Below, piece after piece: positions 54,715-62,860 of a stretch of 64,000 nt of DNA (the stretch's first letter is position 1; every line of letters starts with the position of its first letter). The stretch lies in the NCBI GenBank assembly GCA_035651655.1, contig DASRFG010000033.1:1-64000 (forward strand), read 5' to 3'. The position numbers and the translations under genes were made by a program. This DNA comes from Terriglobales bacterium. Its GTDB lineage: Bacteria; Acidobacteriota; Terriglobia; Terriglobales; Acidobacteriaceae. The notes beneath the pieces are model-generated. The model was given only the letters and a program-made list of their open reading frames with translations, ran no database searches and was not told where the DNA came from.

Positions 54715-55719
54715 ATGAAGGCCTTTCACAATCTCAAACTGGTTGGCATCGCCCTGGTGATGGTGACGCTTCTGGGCATGACCGGTTTCCACTTTATCGA
54801 GGGCTGGCCGTGGTTCGACGGGTTGTACATGACTGTTACCACGCTCACGACCATTGGGTATCAGGAAGTCCATCCGCTTTCACACGCCGGTCGCATTTTC
54901 AATGTCGTACTGATTTTGATGGGTGTCTCGCTGGTGTTTTTGGCGATCGGGGCGCTCACCCAGGCTTTGCTAGAATTCGAGCTGCTGAGTTTCTTTGGCA
55001 AGCGCAGAATGGAACGTGAGATCAGCCGCCTTTCCGACCATTACATCATTTGCGGCGCCGGACGTGTGGGCCGCAGCGCTTCGCGCGAGCTGGCACGCAA
55101 GCCAGCCCCCTTTGTGATCATCGAGCAGAACGAACCCAAGGCCCAGCGCTACGTCGGGGAATGGCCAACCATCATTGGTGATGCCACCCAGGAAGCCACG
55201 TTACGACAGGCGCGCATTGAGCACGCCCGCGGACTGGTGGCGGCGACCACCACGGACGCAACCAACATTTATATTGTGCTTACCGCGCGTGGTATGAATC
55301 CGCGGCTGAAGATAATCGCACGTGCCAGCGAAGAAGATGCCGAGAAACACTTGTTGACTGCGGGCGCTGACTCGGTGGTCTCACCCTACACGTTTGTCGG
55401 CCACCGGATTGCGCAGTCGTTTCTGCGGCCGAACGTTCTTGATTTCCTCGACATTGCCACGGCGCGACACGGCAAGATGGGGCTGGAGATCGAAGAAATC
55501 TTTGTTGACCAGCGCTCGCCTTTTGCCGGTAAGAGCATTGAGGAATCCAAAATTCGCCAGGAACTGGGCGTGATCGTGCTTGCCATCAAACACGCAGGCC
55601 AGGACCTGCACTTCAATCCTGCACCGGATGATCGCATCGAACCCGGCGACTATCTGGTGGCCATGGGGCAGCCCGCGGGCCTGCGCAAGCTTGAAGCGAC
55701 GTCCCAGATGCACCCATGA
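54715..55719 (+). CDS. Two-TM potassium channel-like protein with RCK (TrkA-N/TrkA-C) domains
   Basis: This is an inner-membrane ion channel subunit. The ATG at 54715 gives 334 residues. TM1 is near 8-26, the pore helix and filter TTLTTIGYQEVHPLS near 42-56, and TM2 near 63-85. The filter reads T46-I-G-Y-Q50, with Gln where nearly all K+ channels have Gly. The cytoplasmic RCK domain has the nucleotide-binding YIICGAGRVGRSASREL, and a TrkA-C part follows. Its stop overlaps the ATG of the NAD(P)HX repair gene. Confidence 0.88.
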   Translation: MKAFHNLKLVGIALVMVTLLGMTGFHFIEGWPWFDGLYMTVTTLTTIGYQEVHPLSHAGRIFNVVLILMGVSLVFLAIGALTQALLEFELLSFFGKRRMEREISRLSDHYIICGAGRVGRSASRELARKPAPFVIIEQNEPKAQRYVGEWPTIIGDATQEATLRQARIEHARGLVAATTTDATNIYIVLTARGMNPRLKIIARASEEDAEKHLLTAGADSVVSPYTFVGHRIAQSFLRPNVLDFLDIATARHGKMGLEIEEIFVDQRSPFAGKSIEESKIRQELGVIVLAIKHAGQDLHFNPAPDDRIEPGDYLVAMGQPAGLRKLEATSQMHP

Positions 55720-57305
55720 AAATCGTTACCGCGGCCGAGATGCGCGAAATCGACCGCATCACCACCGAGCGATTCGGAATAGCATCCCTCACTCTAATGG
55801 AAAATGCAGGGACGGCGGTGGCGGACTTTGTCCTTTCCGACTACCCCGAGCGGAACCGCATCGGCCTGGTTTGCGGCAAAGGCAACAATGGTGGCGATGG
55901 CTACGTTGCGGCTCGCAAGCTGCATGAGGCGGGCAGGGAAGTGCAGGTGCTGTTGCTGGCCGATCCCGGCGAGTTGCGCGGCGATGCCGCCGTTATGTTT
56001 AAGAAGCTGCCGGTATCGTCGATCCTGGCGCGTTCGAGTGAGGAACTCACGAGCGCCAAGGCGCGAGCCGTGTTTGAATGCGATTTGCTGATCGACGCGA
56101 TCCTCGGCACCGGTTTCAGACCTCCAGTGCAAGGGCTCTACGCGGAGGCGATCAGACGATTTTCGGAGGTTCACGCGCCGATTGTCGCAGTTGATATCCC
56201 CTCCGGCGCCGATGCTGATGCCATGGATTCGGGATCGGAGTCCGGCCACCCGGTGGTTCCGGCGTGTGGCACCGTGACCTTCACCGCGCCCAAGCTGGTG
56301 CATGTCTTCAGTTCGCTGGTGCAGGGCGTGGTGGTTATCGCTCCGATCGGGTCACCCGATGAGGCCATCCAATCCTCGCTGAATTTGGAAATGATCACGC
56401 CGCGCGACCTTGCGGCCGCCCTTAAGCCGCGTCCCAGGGACGCTCATAAAGGGATGTTCGGGCACGTACTCGTAATCGGAGGATCATTAGGCAAGTCGGG
56501 CGCGGCTGCTATGGCCGGAATGGCGGCGTTACGCGCGGGCGCTGGGCTGGCGACGGTCGCAACTCCTCGGTCGGTGTTGCCGATGGTTGCAGGCTTTGCG
56601 CCGGAGTTGATGACCGAACCGCTGGAAGAAACGGAAGAGGGAACGATCTCATTGCGCGCGTTGGGGCGACTGGAAAGCATTGTCGAAGGCAAGACTTTGC
56701 TGGCGATTGGGCCGGGGATATCGCGCAATCCGGAAACTGCAGAAACGGTGCGCATGCTGGTACGAGATACTGACGTGCCTGTGGTACTAGACGCCGATGG
56801 CCTGAACGCGTTCGAAGGTAGCTCACAACTTCTCGATGGCAGCAGACACACGCTGGTGCTCACCCCACATCCAGGTGAAATGGCTCGTTTGACGCAAGTG
56901 AAGACTGGAGACATTCAAAAGGACCGCTTGGGCATTGCTCGGAAATTTGCTGCTGAGCACAGACTGTTGCTGGTGTTGAAAGGGCATCGCACGCTGATTG
57001 CGGAGCCCAATGGCCAGGTCTGGGTGAACGTTACCGGGAATCCCGGCATGGCGACGGGCGGCATGGGAGACATTCTCACCGGCCTGTTAGCCGGCATGCT
57101 CGCGCAAGAGAGAAGCGGAAAGGGAGACAGAAGTAGGACGACGGTCCTGGCGGGAGTTTACCTTCACGGCTTGGCCGGTGACGTGGCTTGCGACGATACT
57201 GGCGAAAATTCGTTGGTTGCGACCGATCTGCTTGGCGCTCTGCCGGAAGCCTTCCGCCGCACTCGCGAGGCCGCCAAGAGCAGGACCGTTCGCTTCCAGG
57301 CCTGA
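55716..57305 (+). CDS. nnr: Bifunctional NAD(P)H-hydrate epimerase / ADP-dependent dehydratase
   Basis: This repairs hydrated NAD(P)H. The N-terminal YjeF_N epimerase domain (about 1-215) has GKGNNGGDGYVAARKL. The C-terminal ribokinase-like dehydratase domain (about 230-515) has HKGMFGHVLVIGGS, VLDADGLNAF and GNPGMATGGMGDILTGLLAG. At 529 residues it is the usual fused form. It overlaps the channel gene by four bases and precedes tsaE by 15 bases, a gene pair that is common in bacteria. Confidence 0.96.
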   Translation: MKIVTAAEMREIDRITTERFGIASLTLMENAGTAVADFVLSDYPERNRIGLVCGKGNNGGDGYVAARKLHEAGREVQVLLLADPGELRGDAAVMFKKLPVSSILARSSEELTSAKARAVFECDLLIDAILGTGFRPPVQGLYAEAIRRFSEVHAPIVAVDIPSGADADAMDSGSESGHPVVPACGTVTFTAPKLVHVFSSLVQGVVVIAPIGSPDEAIQSSLNLEMITPRDLAAALKPRPRDAHKGMFGHVLVIGGSLGKSGAAAMAGMAALRAGAGLATVATPRSVLPMVAGFAPELMTEPLEETEEGTISLRALGRLESIVEGKTLLAIGPGISRNPETAETVRMLVRDTDVPVVLDADGLNAFEGSSQLLDGSRHTLVLTPHPGEMARLTQVKTGDIQKDRLGIARKFAAEHRLLLVLKGHRTLIAEPNGQVWVNVTGNPGMATGGMGDILTGLLAGMLAQERSGKGDRSRTTVLAGVYLHGLAGDVACDDTGENSLVATDLLGALPEAFRRTREAAKSRTVRFQA

Positions 57306-57320
57306 CCCGATTCGACAAAT

Positions 57321-57764
57321 ATGCCGCAGGAGACAACTTCAATCCGCGAGATCGTTACCCATTCGGCCGAGGAGACGATTGCGTTTGGACACACGCTCGC
57401 AAAAATACTCTCTCCGCCGAAGCTGGTGCTGCTGCGGGGCGATTTGGGTGCGGGCAAGACCACTCTGGTGAAAGGCGTCGCGCAGGCCTTCGCGGCGGCC
57501 AGGGAAGACGACGTGACCAGTCCGACGTTTACGCTGGTGCACGAGTATCGCGGCCCGAAAGTGGATCTCTATCACATTGACCTTTATCGGGTTGATACGC
57601 CTCGCGAGCTGGAGACCCTGGGCCTGGATGATCTGCGGGGAGAAAACGCTGTGTTGCTGATCGAGTGGGGAGAAAAGTTTTCGCGCTTCAGGCGTGAGCG
57701 CGATGTAGAGATCGCGATTGAAAGGTTGGGAGAGTCGGAGAGGAAGATCGTGGTCACCAGCTAG
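57321..57764 (+). CDS. tsaE: tRNA threonylcarbamoyladenosine biosynthesis ATPase TsaE
   Basis: This P-loop ATPase assists TsaB/TsaD in making t6A37 of tRNA. It has 147 residues. The Walker A motif is GDLGAGKTT with K46. The conserved switch TSPTFTLVHEY and HIDLYRVDTP follow. The family C-terminal ENAVLLIEWGEKF is present. It ends the rightward block; the next gene is convergent and 41 bases away. Confidence 0.95.
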   Translation: MPQETTSIREIVTHSAEETIAFGHTLAKILSPPKLVLLRGDLGAGKTTLVKGVAQAFAAAREDDVTSPTFTLVHEYRGPKVDLYHIDLYRVDTPRELETLGLDDLRGENAVLLIEWGEKFSRFRRERDVEIAIERLGESERKIVVTS

Positions 57765-57805
57765 CGGGCGCTCCGGCGACGCTGGAGGGAAAGTTGTTGC
57801 GCTAT

Positions 57806-58186
57806 TTATTTCCCGTGCTCTGCCTCGATGGTATCAATCACGATCGCACGCGACCCACTGCGCTCGAACACCTCGCCTTTCGCGATCACCCTTTGGCCGG
57901 CAAACGGCACTAGTCGCTTGTTCTGTCCGGTTGCTGGAGTGGTATTGGCGATGGGCCAATAAATCGTTCCATCATCCGTCAGGAGCACCAACGGGGAGCC
58001 CGCCCGGGCGCAGGCGCGAGCACACGATTTGCTGATCGGCTTGTCCAGGTTCTTGGTGAAGGCGCACGCTGAGTCCAGAACGTAGCCTTTCACGGTTGCC
58101 GTTTCCGATTTCGCGCTGGCAGCCACAGCCAGCGACAACAATAGCAGCAGAGAAAGAATGCTTGCGACGCGAGCATTGCGATTCAT
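57806..58186 (-). CDS. Small exported protein with a DxxC...CARxC domain
   Basis: The ATG at 58186 is chosen because AGGTGGAA lies just upstream (126 residues). The signal peptide is near 1-25 (hydrophobic LSLLLLLSLAVAASA). The mature part has three Cys (C41, C55, C59) in VLDSACAF and SCARACARAGSPLVLL. An OB-like strand pattern ends FAGQRVIAKGEVF. The whole mature domain is related to the C-terminal half of the CuA-type protein encoded next (58232), including DxxC, CARxC and FAGxxV. I do not recognise a named function. It could be a periplasmic metal- or cofactor-binding domain. Confidence 0.72.
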   Translation of the reverse strand: MNRNARVASILSLLLLLSLAVAASAKSETATVKGYVLDSACAFTKNLDKPISKSCARACARAGSPLVLLTDDGTIYWPIANTTPATGQNKRLVPFAGQRVIAKGEVFERSGSRAIVIDTIEAEHGK

Positions 58187-58231
58187 GGTTTCCACCTGGA
58201 CTGGAAGGTACCACGTCCACAGGGCCCGAAT

Positions 58232-59011
58232 CTACTCTGCGGCAATGTCAACCAGGTGGATGGTGTTGGTAGTGGAATCGAGCGAGCCGCTGACGTGAAC
58301 TTTCTTTCCCGCAAACGTTTCCGCTTTGACCTGGTCGTCGAGACGGTAAACCGTTTTCTTTGACATAAGCACAAAGGAGCCGCCCATGTGGCGCACGCAG
58401 TAGCGGGCGCACGAGGGAGCGTCGGGCCCCATCTGTTTGGCTTTGATCATTTCCTGATGAGAGCGGGTTAGCGAGTGAACATTCAGGGCGCATTGGGTGT
58501 CGGCGATTTCGCCGGCAAATGCCTGAACCGGGCCGAGGACGAGATGGGCGGACACACCATCCGTGCCAACGACCGGCTCGGAGCCAGCGGCCAGAACAGT
58601 GAACTTCATATGCATGCCTTCGTGGTCCTGGCTACAGATGACGGTACACACCACTTCGTAATCGCCGGGTTCCATCGGAGCACGTGCGGCAATTTCCTGT
58701 GTACCGGGCGTTAGAAGGAAGTCCCATCCGGGAACCCGGCTGCGATCTTTGGAGCGGAGCAGCGTGAAACCGTGAATGGAACCATCGCGATTCATGGTAG
58801 AGGCCTTGCGCGCCGTTATGCGCAGCAGAAGGTCCTCGCCGGGAAAAGCGGTGATCGCTGGCTTTGAGACGCCCGGCATGCGATAGCGGCTGTCGTAATC
58901 GGCAACGATCTCAATAATGCGAAGATCAGCGCGTATCGGACGGGTGCAGAGGCACGCCAGAGCCACGGCCGCGGCGGTCATCAGGCGACGGTATTTTCGT
59001 TGCGCACCCAT
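58232..59011 (-). CDS. Exported cupredoxin with a CuA-type site fused to a Cys-containing domain
   Basis: This 259-residue protein has a signal peptide (about 1-28). Domain 1 (about 30-140) is a cupredoxin. H80 (SIHGFTLL) and the run C122-x3-C126-x3-H130-x2-M133 are the complete ligand set of the binuclear CuA centre of cytochrome oxidase subunit II and nitrous-oxide reductase. Domain 2 (about 163-259) has DTQC (C174), SCARYC (C201, C205) and FAGKKVHVSG, and is related to the neighbouring small protein at 57806. No COX2 membrane hairpin is present. It follows a cytochrome c gene by 15 bases. An electron-transfer or copper-handling role is inferred. Confidence 0.8.
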   Translation of the reverse strand: MGAQRKYRRLMTAAAVALACLCTRPIRADLRIIEIVADYDSRYRMPGVSKPAITAFPGEDLLLRITARKASTMNRDGSIHGFTLLRSKDRSRVPGWDFLLTPGTQEIAARAPMEPGDYEVVCTVICSQDHEGMHMKFTVLAAGSEPVVGTDGVSAHLVLGPVQAFAGEIADTQCALNVHSLTRSHQEMIKAKQMGPDAPSCARYCVRHMGGSFVLMSKKTVYRLDDQVKAETFAGKKVHVSGSLDSTTNTIHLVDIAAE

Positions 59012-59026
59012 GTTGGTTCCGGCAGT

Positions 59027-59353
59027 TCATTGCGTCATATAGCGCAGGATGAGGTGCATGTCGTCTTCGGTGAGGGTGGCGCGTACTCGCATGTGACGGA
59101 CGATGGTGGCCATCATGCGTGGCGGAAACTTGTGCGGTGGCATGTGGCACCGTCCGCAGTTGGTGCCGAAACGTTGTTCGCCTTGAATGCGCAACTCGTC
59201 TTCCGCGACAATCTTGCGCGAGCGCCGGGGGTGAACCGCTCTCTGGACGTTGGAGCTCTTGGGGCTGGCGGTGGCGCGCCGTGACTGAGGCAGCGCCGCA
59301 GGAGTTTCGGCCAGAATCACCGCGAAAATGAGAAGCGCTGCGCTGAGCTTCAT
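59027..59353 (-). CDS. Small exported mono-haem cytochrome c
   Basis: This 108-residue protein has a signal peptide (MKLSAALLIFAVILAETPAA, cleavage near ALP or later). A basic linker precedes one haem c site C66-G-R-C69-H70 (NCGRCHMPP). Candidate axial Met residues are M80, M81 or M88 (PPRMMATIVRHM). The helix ending DDMHLILRYM is typical of small class I cytochromes. Its ATG overlaps the stop of the porin-like gene (ATGA), and the CuA-type protein follows closely. Periplasmic electron carrier. Confidence 0.85.
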   Translation of the reverse strand: MKLSAALLIFAVILAETPAALPQSRRATASPKSSNVQRAVHPRRSRKIVAEDELRIQGEQRFGTNCGRCHMPPHKFPPRMMATIVRHMRVRATLTEDDMHLILRYMTQ

Positions 59354-60396
59354 TGGGCGCTCCCGATGGGCAAGGCGAAGCGATAGGCGATGCCGACTGT
59401 CCAGATGTTGGCATTGCCCGCGGAGCTGAATTGGCGTCCGAAGCTAGTGGTGGCTTTCAGGCCATCTTTGAAGAAGTAGTTGGCGCCGATTTCGGCTTGC
59501 TTGGCATTTACAGGCGGTAGCCCGTATTCGGCGGCGTCGGCCAAATTCTCGCCAGTAAAGAACTGTTGCAGGCGGCCCACCAACTGCACGCGGTGGAGCT
59601 TGCCATTCCACTGCGGCAGATCGGAAAGACGATAGGCGCTCTCCAGCCAGTAACCGCTGCCGTTATTGGAGCGCGCATATTCGGCCCGTGTGTCCAAGGG
59701 CATGTCGCGCGGCTGCCACTCAAAGTGGAACCCAAAGGCGTTGGTGCGGCCTTCCTGCAGAAGGTGCTGCAAAGAGAAGCCAACTTCTACTCGCGGACGC
59801 GGCAGGAAGATTCCAAAACGGCCGCCGAACAGGCGGTCGGACTCAAACTTGTTTACCGTGCTGAGGGTGGAGAAATATGTCGCGTAATTGATATTCAAAC
59901 CGGGAAGCGCCTCGAATCCGCCGCGCAACATGGCGCCATCGCTCGACCCGGTGGCGAGCGGAAAGATGATCGGCGTGGTCTGCAGGTCGCGAATCCAGAT
60001 GGGATAGAGGCGCTCGTTGTAAATCCCGAACGGGGTCAGGAAGCGGCCGAGGCTGACGGTGACGTAGCGGTTCGCCAAGTAGTCCAGCTGCAGGTAATCA
60101 ATTTCTTTTTCAACCTTGCCGCCGAAGGAGCCGTTGGTGCTTTGGTACTCGCCTTTGAATTCGGCGCGCGACTCCACCAGCCAGCGCTCGCCGATGGGCG
60201 CCAGCACGACGGGCGCGAACATCGGGTTCAGGACCGTGTGTCCGCCGGTAACCGTGTCAACGAAGCCGAGAGAGCCGGAAAATACCGGCACGGGCTTGAC
60301 GTAGTCGTCGGCAAGAGCGCTCTGCGCCATCATGTGGCACGACAGCGCGCAGGCGAGCGCGACCGCAAGGCAGCACACGTATGAAATAGTCCTCAC
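59350..60396 (-). CDS. Outer-membrane beta-barrel, porin-like
   Basis: This 348-residue protein has a signal sequence (cleavage near ALA-DDY) followed by alternating aromatic/polar strands (WLVESRAEFKGEY, YLQLDYLANRYVTVSLGRF, VWTVGIAYRFALPIG-like end). The last strand ends in aromatic-x-aromatic type residues (YRFAL), as in barrel C-termini. LGRFLTPFGIYNERLYPIWI resembles porins of the phosphate-selective/OprO kind and barrels that accompany exported redox systems. It is the first gene of the four-gene exported set. Substrate or partner unknown. Confidence 0.78.
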   Translation of the reverse strand: MRTISYVCCLAVALACALSCHMMAQSALADDYVKPVPVFSGSLGFVDTVTGGHTVLNPMFAPVVLAPIGERWLVESRAEFKGEYQSTNGSFGGKVEKEIDYLQLDYLANRYVTVSLGRFLTPFGIYNERLYPIWIRDLQTTPIIFPLATGSSDGAMLRGGFEALPGLNINYATYFSTLSTVNKFESDRLFGGRFGIFLPRPRVEVGFSLQHLLQEGRTNAFGFHFEWQPRDMPLDTRAEYARSNNGSGYWLESAYRLSDLPQWNGKLHRVQLVGRLQQFFTGENLADAAEYGLPPVNAKQAEIGANYFFKDGLKATTSFGRQFSSAGNANIWTVGIAYRFALPIGSAQ

Positions 60397-60480
60397 GCCG
60401 CCATATTAGTAAGTTGTGAGTAACCCGCAAAGTAACCGGAGTAATGATGTGTTGAGGAAAATGCCTGGGGTCGGGAGTCT

Positions 60481-60509
60481 CCCAGGTCTCGAAAACCGCG
60501 AGACCTGGG
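60481..60509. terminator. Strong hairpin between the Ig-like gene and the porin gene
   Basis: CCCAGGTCTCG (60481-60491) and CGAGACCTGGG (60499-60509) pair perfectly around a 7-base loop. An upstream CCTGGG (60464-60469) can compete for CCCAGG. No T run follows on the minus strand, so it may attenuate rather than fully stop transcription into the porin operon. Confidence 0.5.
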
Positions 60510-60533
60510 GCGCCCGGCCTCGGTAAGGCGCGG

Positions 60534-61529
60534 TTACCAGGCGGAGACCGTGAACTGATCCACGTAGGCCTGGTAGGCGTGCGCGGAGACGTCTCCGTTC
60601 ATCTGGAAGTGCGCACCGATGCTGTAAGAGCTGCCCTTGCTGACCGGGGCAAAAGACTTGTTGATGGTGTACTTCACTCCGTTCAAGGTCAGCGACTGGA
60701 AGACGGCTCTGCCGCTGATGATCGCAGCCTGCACGGTCAGGCGGTCCCAGCTGCCGGTAGCCGGACGGCGGCAAGGGATGCTGGTGGGAGACCAGTGCCC
60801 GGCGGGAACGTCGAACACGCTGAAGATGCCCTTGCTATACGAGCACTGTACGGAGAACTTGTACCACCTGGTCCCGATGTGATGGTTGGCCGAGAACTCC
60901 ACCCCCTGTGAGTAGGCGGGGTTGCTGAGGCGGTAATGCGCGTCCATCTGTAAATGGGTCGCGGTCGTGCTTGAGCCCAGGGAAATCGGCCACAGACAAT
61001 TATTGAATTGCCCCTGCGGCCCCAGGAAAAACATTCCCGAGATTCCATCTAGGGATGGGGTTGAGACCAGCTTCGGCTTGGTGCTGCAGATGGGATGCCC
61101 CTGGTCGGGGTAGGTATACCACCCGGACCTCTCCTCAATTTTCCTAAATACCAATGCGCCGCTGGGAACGGTGTCCGGCGGCGGGGAGCCGTTGGAGACG
61201 TTTACATATTTGGAGGAGGCGATCACTGTGCCATTGGCCTGCCAGGCTTTCACGGTAAGGAGATGAGTGCCCTCTGCCATGGTGAAGTGGGTGTCAAGCG
61301 GGGTGGCGTTCGCCTGGGCGAATCCCACGTGGTCAATGTAAACCTTGATGCCGACGATGGGAGAAGAGTGCTGGAAGTCTGCCACCACATGGACGGGTGA
61401 GCTGGTGGTGCTGGAGCTGGGAGAGACGATGGTGACTGAACCGGCCAAAAGCAGAGCGGGTGCAATGAGAAATAGTAAGAAAGCAACGGCGGCAAACAAC
61501 ATTCTTGATGGCGGCATGAAGTCCCTCAT
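60534..61529 (-). CDS. Secreted protein with an Ig-like domain, function unknown
   Basis: The ATG at 61529 gives 331 residues with a signal peptide (LFAAVAFLLFLIAPALLLAG core). An Ig-like domain lies near 30-115 (VTIVSPSSSTTSSPVHVVAD, GIKVYIDHVGFAQ, EGTHLLTVKAWQANG). A second, larger beta domain lies near 135-331 (GMFFLGPQGQFNNCLW, QGVEFSANHHIGTRWYKF, SWDRLTVQAAI), which looks like a concanavalin-like jelly roll. Such proteins of acidobacteria are often cell-surface or carbohydrate-associated, but no catalytic motif is visible. Transcribed toward the porin operon. Confidence 0.75.
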   Translation of the reverse strand: MRDFMPPSRMLFAAVAFLLFLIAPALLLAGSVTIVSPSSSTTSSPVHVVADFQHSSPIVGIKVYIDHVGFAQANATPLDTHFTMAEGTHLLTVKAWQANGTVIASSKYVNVSNGSPPPDTVPSGALVFRKIEERSGWYTYPDQGHPICSTKPKLVSTPSLDGISGMFFLGPQGQFNNCLWPISLGSSTTATHLQMDAHYRLSNPAYSQGVEFSANHHIGTRWYKFSVQCSYSKGIFSVFDVPAGHWSPTSIPCRRPATGSWDRLTVQAAIISGRAVFQSLTLNGVKYTINKSFAPVSKGSSYSIGAHFQMNGDVSAHAYQAYVDQFTVSAW

Positions 61530-61945
61530 TTTTTGAAGTGAGGTGAAGGTAGGTGGGCATCTACTCTGGATCAATCAGGGGAAGACCGTATTTAAAATTT
61601 AGGTAAGTAGGTCAAGGCCAGTCGGTTTTCTGTAGGCCCTAAGGAGCCTGCGAGCCAGGAGAGTTGCCCGTCCTCCGCCTGAAATGGGAATCGGTATCCC
61701 AAACAGAACCCACGTTCTCAAGCAGGCTGTTTCGATACGGGAACATTAGAATCTTCTAGTCTGGGCACGATTGTTCCGCAATGCCATTCGGTGCTTGCAA
61801 GTCATAGCAACGAACGGCCCCCCGGCATCAGCCGACACCCGCGCACGTTTGGACGATGAGTTGCAATTGGATATGCGGGAATGCAGATCACGAGGCGGAT
61901 TCAAGCTATCGGCAGATGGAACGATGATTACTGAGGGGCAGATCA
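61530..61945. other. Divergent intergenic region, 416 bases
   Basis: It separates the leftward Ig-like gene from the rightward LuxR-HTH pair. There is an AT-rich patch with TTTAAAATTT near 61593-61602 and no gene I can support. Frames running into the next gene from 61771 read as non-protein-like sequence. Confidence 0.45.
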
Positions 61946-62185
61946 ATGATTACTCTCACGGAGTTCACGGTCACACGGCGGGACGAACAGATTCTGCAGC
62001 TCTTGCTGGAAGGCTGCAGCAACAAGGAAATCGCCGACGAATTGAAAATAAGTCCGCGCACTGTCAAGCAACATTTGCGGTCGTTGTTCCAGCGGGCGGG
62101 GATCACCGGCGGCCGCAAGCGAGTGAAGCTGGCGACGGCGCTTTTATGGAAGGAGCAACTGCAATGCAATCACGCAATCGGTTAA
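61946..62185 (+). CDS. Stand-alone LuxR-type HTH protein, first of a pair
   Basis: This 79-residue DNA-binding protein consists of a single LuxR/GerE HTH (RRDEQILQLLLEGCSNKEIA, then LKISPRTVKQHLRSLFQRAG). It has no receiver or ligand domain. GAGGGG lies nine bases before the ATG. It overlaps the next HTH gene by 22 bases in another frame, so the two are expressed together. The HTH is complete, including the DNA-recognition helix (RTVKQHLRSLF). Confidence 0.85.
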   Translation: MITLTEFTVTRRDEQILQLLLEGCSNKEIADELKISPRTVKQHLRSLFQRAGITGGRKRVKLATALLWKEQLQCNHAIG

Positions 62186-62451
62186 CCCCGCGGGAGGTGG
62201 AGGTGGCCTCGCTGGTATGGGAGGGCATGACCAACCGCGAGATCGGCCATTCGGTGGGCACCACGGAACAGGTCATCAAGAATTATCTGCGGGTGATTTT
62301 TGACAAGCTGGGGGTGTGGAGCCGGCTGGAGTTGGCGCTTTACATCGCCAACCACGGTGGTGGGACGTGGAAGGAAACTATGGACGAGGCAGTGCCTGAA
62401 GCCAAGACGCGGGAGACGATACCTGCCAAGCAGGCTGCCGCAGGACGGTAA
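62164..62451 (+). CDS. Stand-alone LuxR-type HTH protein, second of a pair
   Basis: This 95-residue protein starts at the ATG at 62164, preceded by AAGGAG (62149-62154). The HTH is LTPREVEVASLVWEGMTNRE, then VGTTEQVIKNYLRVIFDKLG. A short acidic tail follows. The sequence differs clearly from the first HTH protein, so it is not a fresh duplication. The frame stays open upstream to 61771, but that part is not protein-like. It could dimerise with its partner or with full-length NarL proteins. Confidence 0.85.
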   Translation: MQSRNRLTPREVEVASLVWEGMTNREIGHSVGTTEQVIKNYLRVIFDKLGVWSRLELALYIANHGGGTWKETMDEAVPEAKTRETIPAKQAAAGR

Positions 62452-62860
62452 CCGGGCGAGAGGTAAAGCGGCGCCCACAGGCACTTCTACCCGCCGGTTA
62501 AGGGTTGAGGCAGACCGAGCAGGAATGAGGCGGCCCATCGCCAAGCCCCGAGGGCATTGGTTTTGGGCTGGTTATTCACAGGTCGAAGTGTGATGGGCAA
62601 ATCGTATGCGAGCGATATTGGACGCTGAATATCGGCTTGGCGGCAGCGCTGAAGGAGATCGGCATGCGAATATGCACCATTTTCCGGCAGGCGGCTGTGG
62701 GTGGCGCGCATATGGCTCAAGCTGAAGGGCCTTAAAACGCACATAAAGTGCTTGACGATGGTACGGTGAGCAGGGTAAAGGACACACCAATTCGTGCACC
62801 GTATTTGCTGCAATCGCCACCTCGGGAAACTGGCAGCACCCAAGGTTTGAAGGAGACTCA
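62452..62860. other. Intergenic region, 409 bases
   Basis: There is no supported gene between the HTH pair and the receiver protein. A possible -35 (TTGACG, near 62752) lacks a good -10. The receiver gene has its own ribosome site (AAGGAG at about 62850), so an independent promoter here is likely. Confidence 0.4.

Noticed and set aside
59566..60384. Rightward 272-codon frame opposite the porin-like gene
   Set aside because: Antisense shadow; the leftward frame has a signal peptide and a beta-barrel pattern.
61771..62163. Upstream extension of the second LuxR-HTH gene
   Set aside because: The frame is open but its translation is not protein-like and overlaps the first HTH gene entirely. The ATG at 62164 has its own ribosome site.
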